Source: Alicyclobacillus contaminans DSM 17975 (GTDB taxonomy: Bacteria; Bacillota; Bacilli; Alicyclobacillales; Alicyclobacillaceae). From it: a stretch of 64,000 nt of DNA. A program made the position numbers and the translations under genes. Shown here piece after piece: positions 10,769 to 18,931 of this stretch. Every line of letters starts with the position of its first letter. Positions within the stretch are counted from its first letter, which is position 1. A model generated the notes under the pieces. It was given only the letters and a program-made list of their open reading frames with translations. It did no database searches and had not been told where the DNA came from. The DNA lies in contig NZ_AUCA01000011.1 of assembly GCF_000429525.1 (NCBI RefSeq), positions 17,401 through 81,400 of the forward strand, given 5' to 3'.

Positions 10769-11422
10769 TCATTTCCGAACTTGAGCCATGACTTCTTCAG
10801 CGAAGTTGGCCTCCTGTTTCTCGATGCCTTCTCCGACCACAAAACGAGCGAAGCGGCGCACCGAAATGTTCTCCCCAATGTGAGCAATCTGCTCTTTCAC
10901 CAACTGATCCACCGTCTTATCGGGGTCCTTGACAAAGGGCTGCTCCAACAGGCAAACGTCCTTGAAGAACTTGTCGATTCGCCCTTCCACAATCTTGTCG
11001 ACAATGTGTTCCGGTTTCCCTTCGTTGAGCGTTTGCGCGCGGAGAATTTCCTTCTCGCGTTCTACAACTTCGGCCGGGACGTCTTCACGCCGGACGTACT
11101 GCGGATTGGCCGCCGCAATATGCATGGCCACATCGTGAACGAAGTCACGGAACGCTTGGTTCTTGGCGACGAAGTCCGTTTCACAGTTGACTTCGACCAA
11201 GACGCCGATGCGGCCACCGCCGTGTATGTACGCTTCCACAATCCCTTCTGCCGCGACGCGCCCCGCCTTCTTCGCAGCGGAAGCCAATCCTTTCTCGCGC
11301 AGAATCTCGGAGGCCCGCTCCAAGTCGCCGCCGGCTTCCGTCAACGCCTTTTTACAATCCATCATACCCGCGCCCGTTTTCTCGCGCAATTCTTTGACAA
11401 GCGCCGCTGAAATCTCCGCCAT
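10769..11422 (-). CDS. tsf: Translation elongation factor Ts (short form)
   Basis: Nucleotide exchange factor for EF-Tu. It carries the N-terminal UBA-like region and the [20 protein letters not shown] motif, then the core domain segment [16 protein letters not shown]. The start at 11422 is chosen because AGGAGG stands six bases before it; an ATG six bases upstream overlaps the ribosome site. At 217 residues it is clearly shorter than the ~290-residue EF-Ts of B. subtilis or E. coli, so one core subdomain appears reduced, a form known from several Gram-positive and thermophilic lineages. Confidence 0.96.
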   Translation of the reverse strand: MAEISAALVKELREKTGAGMMDCKKALTEAGGDLERASEILREKGLASAAKKAGRVAAEGIVEAYIHGGGRIGVLVEVNCETDFVAKNQAFRDFVHDVAMHIAAANPQYVRREDVPAEVVEREKEILRAQTLNEGKPEHIVDKIVEGRIDKFFKDVCLLEQPFVKDPDKTVDQLVKEQIAHIGENISVRRFARFVVGEGIEKQEANFAEEVMAQVRK

Positions 11423-11486
11423 GTCCATCCTCCTAATCCTTGATAGCTCTCGGCACTCCACCCAGCCAAACCAGCCGGTGACGGCA

Positions 11487-11523
11487 CAAAAAAGGTGACG
11501 AGGCAGAGAAGCTCCCGCCACCT
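11487..11523 (-). terminator. Attenuator/terminator between rpsB and tsf
   Basis: On the minus strand AGGTGGCG pairs with CGTCACCT (one G-U pair) and is followed by TTTTTT. It lies in the 135-base rpsB-tsf gap. Because tsf follows with its own ribosome site and no clear promoter, this is probably a partial terminator that lowers tsf relative to rpsB. Confidence 0.7.
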
Positions 11524-11557
11524 CACAACCTCTCTCGAAACTGTTTGCCGTATGCGA

Positions 11558-12262
11558 TTACGCCGTTGTGGTTTCCTCGCCGCCCTGCGTCCCTTCCAAA
11601 ACAGCTTCCGCCATCTTGTTGGTGAGCAGTTTCACTGCGCGAATCGCGTCATCGTTACCCGGAATCACGTAGTCAATTTCGTCCGGATCGCAGTTTGTAT
11701 CGACAATCGCAACGATGGGGATCCCCAACTTGCGCGCTTCCGCAACCGCGATGCGTTCCTTCCGCGGATCGATGATGAACATCGCGTCCGGAATCCGCTT
11801 CATTTTCTTGATGCCGCCGAGGAACTTTTCGAGGCGTTCCTTTTCCTTCTTCAGCAGGATGACTTCCTTCTTCGGCAAAACCGAGAAGGTGCCGTCCTCT
11901 TCCATCTTCTCCAACTCCACCAAACGCGCAATCCGCTTTTGGATGGTCGGGAAGTTGGTCAGCGTACCACCCAGCCACCGCTGGTTCACATAGAACATAC
12001 CGCAGCGTTCTGCCTCTTCCGCCACCGCTTCCTGAGCCTGCTTCTTCGTTCCGACAAACAGGATGGTCTTCCCTTCCGCAGCCAGCTCGCGAACGAACTG
12101 GTACGCTTCCTCCACTTTGCGAACCGTCTTCTGCAGGTCAATGATGTAGATGCCGTTGCGCTCGGTGAAGATATAACGCGCCATCTTCGGATTCCAGCGA
12201 CGGGTTTGGTGCCCGAAATGGACACCCGCTTCCAGCAGTTGCTTCATTGAAATAATGGCCAT
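11558..12262 (-). CDS. rpsB: 30S ribosomal protein S2
   Basis: Small-subunit ribosomal protein. The 234-residue sequence has the S2 signatures [18 protein letters not shown] near the N terminus, [16 protein letters not shown] in the middle, and [19 protein letters not shown] later. AGGAGG precedes the ATG. It is transcribed from a good sigma-A promoter with a leader of roughly 117 bases, long enough for autogenous control, and is followed by a partial terminator and tsf. Confidence 0.98.
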   Translation of the reverse strand: MAIISMKQLLEAGVHFGHQTRRWNPKMARYIFTERNGIYIIDLQKTVRKVEEAYQFVRELAAEGKTILFVGTKKQAQEAVAEEAERCGMFYVNQRWLGGTLTNFPTIQKRIARLVELEKMEEDGTFSVLPKKEVILLKKEKERLEKFLGGIKKMKRIPDAMFIIDPRKERIAVAEARKLGIPIVAIVDTNCDPDEIDYVIPGNDDAIRAVKLLTNKMAEAVLEGTQGGEETTTA

Positions 12263-12385
12263 GGTTTACCTCCTAATTGGTTGATTCCTCCGCCAGCCTC
12301 ACCTGCCTCACCGCCGTAACGGACCCAGTGAGACATCGGTCTAGCGTGTGTTCTCCGCGTTCTGCGGGCAATCACACTGCCCTAC

Positions 12386-12414
12386 AATATAACATAAGCC
12401 ATGGGCAACATCAA
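12386..12414 (-). promoter_or_regulatory. Sigma-A promoter of rpsB-tsf
   Basis: On the minus strand, -35 TTGATG (12409-12414) and -10 TATATT (12386-12391) are separated by exactly 17 bases. The start of transcription should be near 12379, giving a leader of about 117 bases. The leader contains a CCG-TTA-CGG hairpin flanked by CTCAC and GTGAG that could fold for S2 feedback; that role is inference. The -35 box overlaps the last codons of the swrB-like gene. Confidence 0.78.
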
Positions 12415-13139
12415 CCATTTACCGGCGAATGCTCTGTATCCCCAATGGGGGTCAGCAAGAGTTGTCGGACCTGTTGAATATCCTCCTTGGATACGCCGAG
12501 TTGACGCATCATCGCCTCGTCGGAGAGCCCGGCCTGCAGCCCATCGAGGATGGCGAAGTAGGGGTCCATGGGCAAGTCGTCCGTCGAAGCGACGGTCGGT
12601 TCCGCCACGGACCCCACAGTGGTTGCCACAGCTCCGTTGGAAGCTGAAGGGGGTTCTGCGACAGCGTTCTGCCTCTCCGCCGAGGACGTGGTGGACAGGG
12701 TGCCCGTTGGTTCCTGGCGCTCGGCCAGCGCCTCCGCCCCCGCCGTCGCGGCCCCGTCGGCGCGCGCCGCGAGTTCCTGCCGCAACGCCTCCAACTCCGA
12801 CTGCCATTGACGCCGGTCGGCTTCCCAGGCGGCTTGCATCGAAGCCAATCGATCTTCAAATGCGGTTCGCAGGCCCTCCACCTCGTTCATGAATTCCGAA
12901 TAGATGTCCTCCAGCACGGCGACCACCGCGTCGGCGCGTTCCCCCTCCGAACGGGCCGCCCCAATCTCATCATTGCCCGCCGCAGAGCGATTGGAGATGG
13001 CCGGTTTCACCGGCGACCAGCCGGATTTCAACCAAGTGAAGAAACTCGGCCGATTCTCCTTGTTATTCCGCTGTGTATACCAGTACAGACCGACAGCGCC
13101 CGCGATGATCACCGCGTAGATGGAAAGTATAACCCACAC
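12411..13139 (-). CDS. SwrB-like membrane-anchored protein at the end of the fla/che operon
   Basis: A 242-residue protein with one N-terminal membrane segment (about residues 2-20), a charged region, a coiled coil (about 60-125) rich in Glu, Arg and Gln, a low-complexity Ala/Ser/Thr linker, and a short C-terminal helical motif (LSDEAMMRQLGVSKEDIQQV) like a winged-helix or DUF6115 end. Its place between the che genes and rpsB matches B. subtilis swrB (ylxL), which promotes assembly of the flagellar export apparatus. The start is GTG with AGAGGGG upstream. Identity rests on position and architecture more than on clear sequence similarity. Confidence 0.62.
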   Translation of the reverse strand: MWVILSIYAVIIAGAVGLYWYTQRNNKENRPSFFTWLKSGWSPVKPAISNRSAAGNDEIGAARSEGERADAVVAVLEDIYSEFMNEVEGLRTAFEDRLASMQAAWEADRRQWQSELEALRQELAARADGAATAGAEALAERQEPTGTLSTTSSAERQNAVAEPPSASNGAVATTVGSVAEPTVASTDDLPMDPYFAILDGLQAGLSDEAMMRQLGVSKEDIQQVRQLLLTPIGDTEHSPVNG

Positions 13140-13166
13140 GTGGAGCCCCTCTTCCTCAGAAAACCC

Positions 13167-13670
13167 TCAGATGTAGTATGTGCCCCGCATGGCGGTCCGA
13201 ACAGACAAACGGCCCGTTGCGATGTCGAATTCGATGGTCCGTCCCACATTGCCGCCAACGTCGGCTGCCACCACCGGCACCCCCAACTGATTGAGCGCAT
13301 GGTTTACCGCTTCCACATTTCGGGGTCCCACGCGCAGAATATCCGACTGCCCGGCGGACGCAAACATCTGCGCGCCGCCCGCAATTTTCGCGCGGATGAA
13401 ATCCCGTTTGCCACCAATTTTCATGACTTGTTCGAACAACCAAGGGACGCCGACATCGGCATACTTGGTGACGTTCGTGGCTCCCACCGGTGACGTGGGG
13501 AGCATCACGTGCACCAGTCCCGCCACCGCCGCCGTCGCATCGTACAAAACCACCCCGACACACGAACCGAGGCCCGACGTCCGCAGCCGCATCGGGGCGC
13601 GCGCCACACCGCCCTCGGCGATGCCAATCTTGCGCACCAGCTCTGCTTCCTGACGGAGCGCATCGTTCAT
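13167..13670 (-). CDS. cheD: Chemoreceptor glutamine deamidase CheD
   Basis: Deamidates receptor glutamines and binds CheC in the Gram-positive adaptation system. The active-site Cys lies in LGSCVGVVLYD, and the downstream His is in GLVHVMLP; GGAQMF and NVEAVNHAL segments also match. The ATG at 13670 overlaps the cheC stop as ATGA. An upstream GTG-type start at 13691 would lie inside cheC and is less likely. In B. subtilis the next gene is sigD; here it is the swrB-like gene after a 27-base gap. Confidence 0.94.
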   Translation of the reverse strand: MNDALRQEAELVRKIGIAEGGVARAPMRLRTSGLGSCVGVVLYDATAAVAGLVHVMLPTSPVGATNVTKYADVGVPWLFEQVMKIGGKRDFIRAKIAGGAQMFASAGQSDILRVGPRNVEAVNHALNQLGVPVVAADVGGNVGRTIEFDIATGRLSVRTAMRGTYYI

Positions 13671-14284
13671 GTGCACCACCCCAGCGCACACAGCAGGGTG
13701 GTCAGAGAGTCCGGATCGGGAAGGAGAAAAAAGTGTCCCTGCACATCGAATTTCCCTTGGCTGATCACGGTATCAATCAAAATCGCTTCGTCACACACTT
13801 CACCAGCAGACAAAATGCCAATATCGAGGATCGCCGCCGCCATATCGATGGCCACCGCAGGCACCGACTGCGTCAGTGTCAGATGCGTCAGCGTGCCAAT
13901 CGCGTTCATATACGATCCGCCAAGAATATTCCCGACTTCCGCCAACGCCGATATCTCGAGTTCATTAAATTCCAAAGTTTCCTGCTGGCCCGGCAACAGT
14001 CGGCGCAGGAGCTGCTTTGCGCTGGGAAGGGAGAGCATCAACAGCATATTGCCGTGTACGTCCCCCGTCATGCGCAGATAAATCCCTGCGGCCACAACTT
14101 CATCGCCGCCGACAGCGTCCGCGATCTCGTTGAACGCGCACATGCGCGCACTGGTCACGGAGATCTTGACTTCTTCTCCAAGAAGCGCGGACAATGCCGA
14201 CGCAGCGTGGCCTGCGCCAATGTTGCCCACCTCCCGCAGGATGTCTTCGTGCTCCGCTCTCCAGTCTGATCGGTTACTCACCAT
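13667..14284 (-). CDS. cheC: CheY-P phosphatase CheC
   Basis: Dephosphorylates CheY-P and is stimulated by CheD. Two copies of the phosphatase pattern D/S-x3-E-x2-N are present: DILREVGN and SALAEVGN. The second copy has the expected Pro 23 residues after its Asn. The first has Thr at that position, so one of the two active sites may be weakened. The start at 14284 overlaps the cheW stop by 11 bases. The 205-residue length is normal. Confidence 0.93.
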   Translation of the reverse strand: MVSNRSDWRAEHEDILREVGNIGAGHAASALSALLGEEVKISVTSARMCAFNEIADAVGGDEVVAAGIYLRMTGDVHGNMLLMLSLPSAKQLLRRLLPGQQETLEFNELEISALAEVGNILGGSYMNAIGTLTHLTLTQSVPAVAIDMAAAILDIGILSAGEVCDEAILIDTVISQGKFDVQGHFFLLPDPDSLTTLLCALGWCT

Positions 14285-14744
14285 GCACCGCCAACTCAGC
14301 TTCCTGCAACTGTTTTGCCTCCGCCTCCGAGAGCACTTTCGGGAGATTGACCAAAACCAGCAGATCCTCGCCGCTGCGGTAAACGCCATTCAGGTATGCG
14401 GCATGCATCCCGCCCACCATGCTCGGCGGCTCCTCCACCGCATCGCTGTCAATTGTGCGCACGTCGTGGACCGAGTCGACCACAACGCCGACCACCATAT
14501 CATCCACTCGCACCACCACCATGCGCGTATCCTCGGTGTACTCGGCGGCTTCGAATTGGAACCGTTCCCTCAGGTCTATCACGGGAACCACTTGCCCCCG
14601 CAGGTTCACCACCCCTTTGATGAAGGGCAGTGTCCGCGGCACCCGCGTGATCTCCATCACCCGCTCAATGGACTCCACCTGAGCCACCGGCACTCCGTAC
14701 TTTTCGCCTGCCAAGCTGAACACCACAATCTGCTGCTCTGCCAT
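14274..14744 (-). CDS. cheW: Chemotaxis coupling protein CheW
   Basis: Links CheA to chemoreceptors at the inner membrane. It is a single CheW/SH3-like domain: VVFSLAGEKYGVPVAQVESI at the N terminus, LPFIKGVVNLRGQVVPVIDL in the middle, and a conserved VVVVRVDDMVVGVVVDSVHDV-like strand region. The start at 14744 has AGGAGG nine bases upstream. It follows cheA by 34 bases and overlaps cheC. Confidence 0.95.
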   Translation of the reverse strand: MAEQQIVVFSLAGEKYGVPVAQVESIERVMEITRVPRTLPFIKGVVNLRGQVVPVIDLRERFQFEAAEYTEDTRMVVVRVDDMVVGVVVDSVHDVRTIDSDAVEEPPSMVGGMHAAYLNGVYRSGEDLLVLVNLPKVLSEAEAKQLQEAELAVHGE

Positions 14745-14778
14745 TTCATGATTCCTCCTCACCGCATGGATTGAACAC

Positions 14779-16824
14779 TTATGACAACAATGCCATCAGC
14801 GAATGCACGTCCACAATCAGCGCGATTCCGCCGTTGCCGAGAATGGTGGCCCCCGCAAAGTAGCGGACCGATTCCAGGTATTTCCCGAGCGACTTGTGGA
14901 CAATTTCCTGTTGCCCTACGAGGTCGTCCACAATCAACGCGATGGCTTTGCTGCCCTCGCGACAGATGACAGCCTGCCACGGATAGGCGCCGGCGCTCGG
15001 CCGTCCGAACAACAGATCGCCGAAGTCCAACAAAGGTACCAGGCTTTCGCCGTACGTCAGCACCTTCCGGCCATGCACCAGCGACAGGTCGCTTTCGTTC
15101 ACCTCCCGGACTTCGGACACGCTGTCGAGCGGGATGGCGAACGCATCGCCGTCCACCATCACCAGCAGGGCCTGCGAAATCGACAGGGTTAACGGCAACT
15201 GAATTCGGAACGTGGAACCTTTTCCTCGTTCTGAGTCGATTTCAATGCTGCCCCCGAGCGACTCCACTTTGCCTCGCACCGCGTCCAGACCAACACCGCG
15301 GCCGGAGATGTCCGACACCTTGTCAGCGGTGCTGAAACCGGAGGCAAACAACAGTTCGTATGCCTGCTGCCGCGTGAGGGTGGCTGCTCTCGCCGCGTCA
15401 ATCACGCCTTTCTCAACCGCTCGGCGCTTCACTTTTTCCACGTCGATGCCGGCCCCGTCATCGCCCACCTCGATGAAAACCCGCTGGCTGGCTGAGTACG
15501 CGCGCAGAAAAATCGTTCCCTCCGCAGGTTTTCCCTGCCGTAGACGGTCTGCGCTGGACTCCAATCCGTGGTCCGCCGAATTGCGGATCAGATGGACCAA
15601 CGCTTCACCCATCTCATCGATGATGGTCCGGTCCAACTCCGTCTCCATTCCGGACATCTCCAGTCGAATCTGCTTGTCCAACGACTTCGACAAGTCTCGG
15701 ACCATTCGCGGGAAGCGTTGAAACAGCGTTTCCACCGGGACCATCCGCAGCGACAGCACCGTCCCCTGCAAATCGTTGGCGATGCGCGAAATATGGTCGC
15801 TGAGGGTCTTCAAATCCACGTGGTTCAATTCATCCGCAATCGACGCCAACCGGGTCTTGTCAATGACCAATTCGCTGAGCAGGTTCATCAATCCATCCAA
15901 CCGCTCCACCTGTACGCGGATGGTTCGCTCCACCTTTTCCACTTTGCTCCTGGGCGACGGGCTGCTCGTCTTCGCAGGCCGTTGCGCAGAGCTGGACGAA
16001 GCCGTATCCGTACCGCTGCGGGCGCCGGATGTCCCCTTTTCAGTTGGTGCGGTCGGCTGCCGCTCCAACCATTCCTGGAACCACACGAGCTCGGCCCCCG
16101 CGACTTCAGAAACGCCCCGGACGGTCCCCAGACACTGCTCCGCGTCGCCCTCGAAGGCGACGAGCCACAGCAGCTCAAACGTCTCAAATTCCCCGGTTTG
16201 CATCACGTCCGCCGGCGGTGAGCAGGCCAGCACCTGCGCGAAGTCATCCATGGCGCGCTGAACCAGAATCGCCCGGGCCGCCTTCATTTGACAGGAGGGT
16301 TCCAAAGTCACCGTCAGTACCGCCACGGGCAATCCCATCTCCTGACACTGCTTCGCCATGCTCAGCGCAGCTTCATCGAAAACGGATGCCGCCTGGACCG
16401 TTGGTCCTGCGACCGCGGCCGCGGCCGCCACTTCACCCGTGGTGCCCGCCATCGCCTGTTGCAATTTTTTTACGAGTGCCTCGTGGTCCCCGTCCGGCAA
16501 GCTCCCGGTGTCGCGCAGTGCCGCCAAATCGGATTCCAGCGCGTCCACGCATTCGAACAGCGCATCCATCACCGGCTGCGTCAATTGCTCCGGATGCTGA
16601 CGGAGGGCTCCCAGTGCATCTTCTAGCTTGTGCGTCAAGTTTGCCATGGCTTGGAATCCCATGGTGGCGCTCATCCCCTTCAGGGTATGCGCCGCCCGAA
16701 ACATGACCGCAAAGTCGTCATCCACCGGCTCTGTCTGCTCCATTTTGAGCAGCAGCGAGTTGAGGATTTGCGTATTCTCTTGGGACTCGTCCAGAAAGGC
16801 CTCTAAATACTGTAAATTATCCAT
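14779..16824 (-). CDS. cheA: Chemotaxis histidine kinase CheA
   Basis: Receptor-coupled histidine kinase that phosphorylates CheY. The 681-residue protein has the P1 HPt domain with the phosphoacceptor His46 (FRAAHTLKG) and a P2-like CheY-binding region with an Ala-rich linker. P3 dimerisation helices follow (RLDGLMNLLSELVIDKTRL), then the P4 ATPase (HLIRNSADHGLE, VGDDGAGID, ISGRGVGLD) and the P5 CheW-like domain. It follows flhG directly; the cheB gene that lies between them in B. subtilis is missing. Confidence 0.97.
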   Translation of the reverse strand: MDNLQYLEAFLDESQENTQILNSLLLKMEQTEPVDDDFAVMFRAAHTLKGMSATMGFQAMANLTHKLEDALGALRQHPEQLTQPVMDALFECVDALESDLAALRDTGSLPDGDHEALVKKLQQAMAGTTGEVAAAAAVAGPTVQAASVFDEAALSMAKQCQEMGLPVAVLTVTLEPSCQMKAARAILVQRAMDDFAQVLACSPPADVMQTGEFETFELLWLVAFEGDAEQCLGTVRGVSEVAGAELVWFQEWLERQPTAPTEKGTSGARSGTDTASSSSAQRPAKTSSPSPRSKVEKVERTIRVQVERLDGLMNLLSELVIDKTRLASIADELNHVDLKTLSDHISRIANDLQGTVLSLRMVPVETLFQRFPRMVRDLSKSLDKQIRLEMSGMETELDRTIIDEMGEALVHLIRNSADHGLESSADRLRQGKPAEGTIFLRAYSASQRVFIEVGDDGAGIDVEKVKRRAVEKGVIDAARAATLTRQQAYELLFASGFSTADKVSDISGRGVGLDAVRGKVESLGGSIEIDSERGKGSTFRIQLPLTLSISQALLVMVDGDAFAIPLDSVSEVREVNESDLSLVHGRKVLTYGESLVPLLDFGDLLFGRPSAGAYPWQAVICREGSKAIALIVDDLVGQQEIVHKSLGKYLESVRYFAGATILGNGGIALIVDVHSLMALLS

Positions 16825-16867
16825 ACACCCTTACCCCCTGCGGGCTCGAATTATAACCCAATTGTCA

Positions 16868-17755
16868 TCATGCACTGTGTCCCGCGTCTGTCTTGCTCCC
16901 GCGACGTCCGAACAACCGTTCCATGAAACCGGCGAGCCCTCTCGGTTTGACCGCTTCCTGCTGATCCAGGTTCCGAATCAGTTGCTCGATGCAACGGGCC
17001 GCCTGCGAATTGGGATAGGAATCCAGCAGCGCTTCCTGCCGCTTCACCGCCATGGAGACGTGCGCGTCATCCAAAACGTAGCCGAGCACGCCCACCTTCA
17101 AATCGAGAAACCGATCCGCCACAGCACACAATTTATCGGCGGTCAACCGTCCCTCCGTGAAGTTTTTCGCACGGTTGACCACCAACCGCACCGGCGGCAC
17201 ACTGCCCCGCACCACCAGCATTTTCAGGAGCGCGTACGCGTCCGCAACCGATGTGGGCTCCGGCGTCGTGACCAGGAGGAGCTCATCGGCCGCGTGCAGC
17301 AGTCGGCTCACATTTTCTGTTAGGCCAGCGCCGCTGTCGATGAGCACGACATTGAATTTCTCGTGCAGACGCTGCATCTGTTGAACCAACTCTTCCATCT
17401 GTTCCGAGGTGAACTCTTGAATGTTCAACAGTCCGTTTCCTGCGGACAGAAACGCCAATCCGGAGGAATGGTACTCCAGCGCCTCGAAGATGCTCGTACC
17501 CTGAGCCACATCGACAATCGTCTTGCGGGGGCGAACGCCGAGCAACACCTCCACATCCGCGAACCCCACGTCGGCATCAATGACAATCGGCCGCTGTCCC
17601 GCCTTTTGCAGCGCAAGCGCCATATTCACGCAGACATTCGATTTGCCAACGCCCCCCTTGCCGCTGGCAATGGCCAGAACACGATGCGGCGCGGGTTCCG
17701 CCGATTGTCTGTGCGCCATCAACGCCCTGAGATGCTCCGCTTGGTCGCCCATCAT
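16868..17755 (-). CDS. flhG: MinD-like ATPase FlhG (YlxH)
   Basis: ParA/MinD-type ATPase that sets flagellum number and position together with FlhF and helps build the C-ring. The deviant Walker A is IASGKGGVGKSNV (residues 29-41). IVIDADVGFADVEVLLG and VVLIDSGAGL give the other switch regions, and the C terminus carries basic and hydrophobic residues. The ATG overlaps the flhF stop as ATGA; a second ATG three bases in is equally possible. Confidence 0.94.
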   Translation of the reverse strand: MMGDQAEHLRALMAHRQSAEPAPHRVLAIASGKGGVGKSNVCVNMALALQKAGQRPIVIDADVGFADVEVLLGVRPRKTIVDVAQGTSIFEALEYHSSGLAFLSAGNGLLNIQEFTSEQMEELVQQMQRLHEKFNVVLIDSGAGLTENVSRLLHAADELLLVTTPEPTSVADAYALLKMLVVRGSVPPVRLVVNRAKNFTEGRLTADKLCAVADRFLDLKVGVLGYVLDDAHVSMAVKRQEALLDSYPNSQAARCIEQLIRNLDQQEAVKPRGLAGFMERLFGRRGSKTDAGHSA

Positions 17756-18930
17756 GACGCCCCCCCAACGATCAAACGAAGAAGATTCTCAAACGACGCC
17801 ACCTCGATGTCATCCGGGACATTCTGGCCTGTGGTGACATACGACAGCGGCTTGCGATAGGCATCCAACAGGTTCAATATCGCGCCGTACGTCGAGGTCT
17901 CGTCCAGCTTCGTAAACAAGAATTTGTCGATGGGCAGGTCTGCGAAGGCTGCGGTCACTGCCTCCATGTCCTCGCCTTTGCTGGCAGCGGAGAGCACGAG
18001 AATCGTTTCGTCCGCACCGACAGCTTCGAGCAAGCCGCGCACTTCCTCCACATGCCGATCCATCCGGAAATTGCGCCCCGCGGTATCCATCAACACCAGG
18101 TCGCAGTTGGACAATCGCCGCATGGCGGCCTGCGCTTCGTCCTCGTGATACACCACTTCAAGCGGGATGTTCAAAATGTTTGCGTACGTTCGCATTTGGT
18201 CCACCGCGGCAATCCGGAACGTGTCGGTGGTCAGCAACCCGATTCGGCGTTTGCCAGCCAACACGTGCAGGGACGCCAATTTCGCAATGGTGGTGGATTT
18301 CCCGACACCGGTGGGACCGACCAGCGCAACCACCCGCGACGTCGGTTCGATGGGCCGTGCCTCCACCTCGGCCAGTTCGGTCATCACCCGCTTCAGGAAT
18401 GCCTCATGCGCACCCTCTGCTTCCGACGGATCGTCTGCCCTCAGCCACCGCACAATTCGCTCCTCACTCACACCTTGCCGCAACAACTGCTGCATCAGCG
18501 GCGGCCGCATCGGACTCGACGGTCCGCCAACCATCGTTCGCAGCATCTGCTTCATCTCTTCGATTTGAGCACGCACGTCATCCAAAGGTGTCGATGTCGG
18601 ATGGCTGACACCGCCCGACGGCTCGCCCGCGGACGTGTCAGCACCGGTCCCTGCAGCCGCCTGAGCCGCATCGTTTTCACCCGCCGGCCGAACTGGCGCC
18701 GCGGCTCGCCCAGCCTTCATTTGCGACCATTCTCTGGGACCGGCAATCCGCACAGGGACGTCGTCACCCGCAGCAGCCAGCACCTCAATGCGCTTTGTCC
18801 GCCACAACCCCAGCCATTTTTTGATGGTGATCCGCTTGCTGCTGAGGATGACCGCGTCCTTGCCCAGTTCACGCCGAATCTGGATGACCGCATCCGGCAT
18901 TTCGCGCACCACGTAGCGACGGATCATCAT
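17752..18930 (-). CDS. flhF: SRP-family GTPase FlhF
   Basis: Signal-recognition-type GTPase that targets early basal-body parts to the assembly site. The N-terminal B domain is basic and then Pro/Ala-rich (to about residue 120). The N and G domains follow, with G1 VALVGPTGVGKSTTIAKL near 201-218, TTDTFRIAAVDQMR, and DTAGRN as G3. The 392 residues are in the normal range. It starts one base after the flhA stop, with two adjacent ATG codons. Confidence 0.95.
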   Translation of the reverse strand: MMIRRYVVREMPDAVIQIRRELGKDAVILSSKRITIKKWLGLWRTKRIEVLAAAGDDVPVRIAGPREWSQMKAGRAAAPVRPAGENDAAQAAAGTGADTSAGEPSGGVSHPTSTPLDDVRAQIEEMKQMLRTMVGGPSSPMRPPLMQQLLRQGVSEERIVRWLRADDPSEAEGAHEAFLKRVMTELAEVEARPIEPTSRVVALVGPTGVGKSTTIAKLASLHVLAGKRRIGLLTTDTFRIAAVDQMRTYANILNIPLEVVYHEDEAQAAMRRLSNCDLVLMDTAGRNFRMDRHVEEVRGLLEAVGADETILVLSAASKGEDMEAVTAAFADLPIDKFLFTKLDETSTYGAILNLLDAYRKPLSYVTTGQNVPDDIEVASFENLLRLIVGGAS

Positions 18931-18931
18931 G

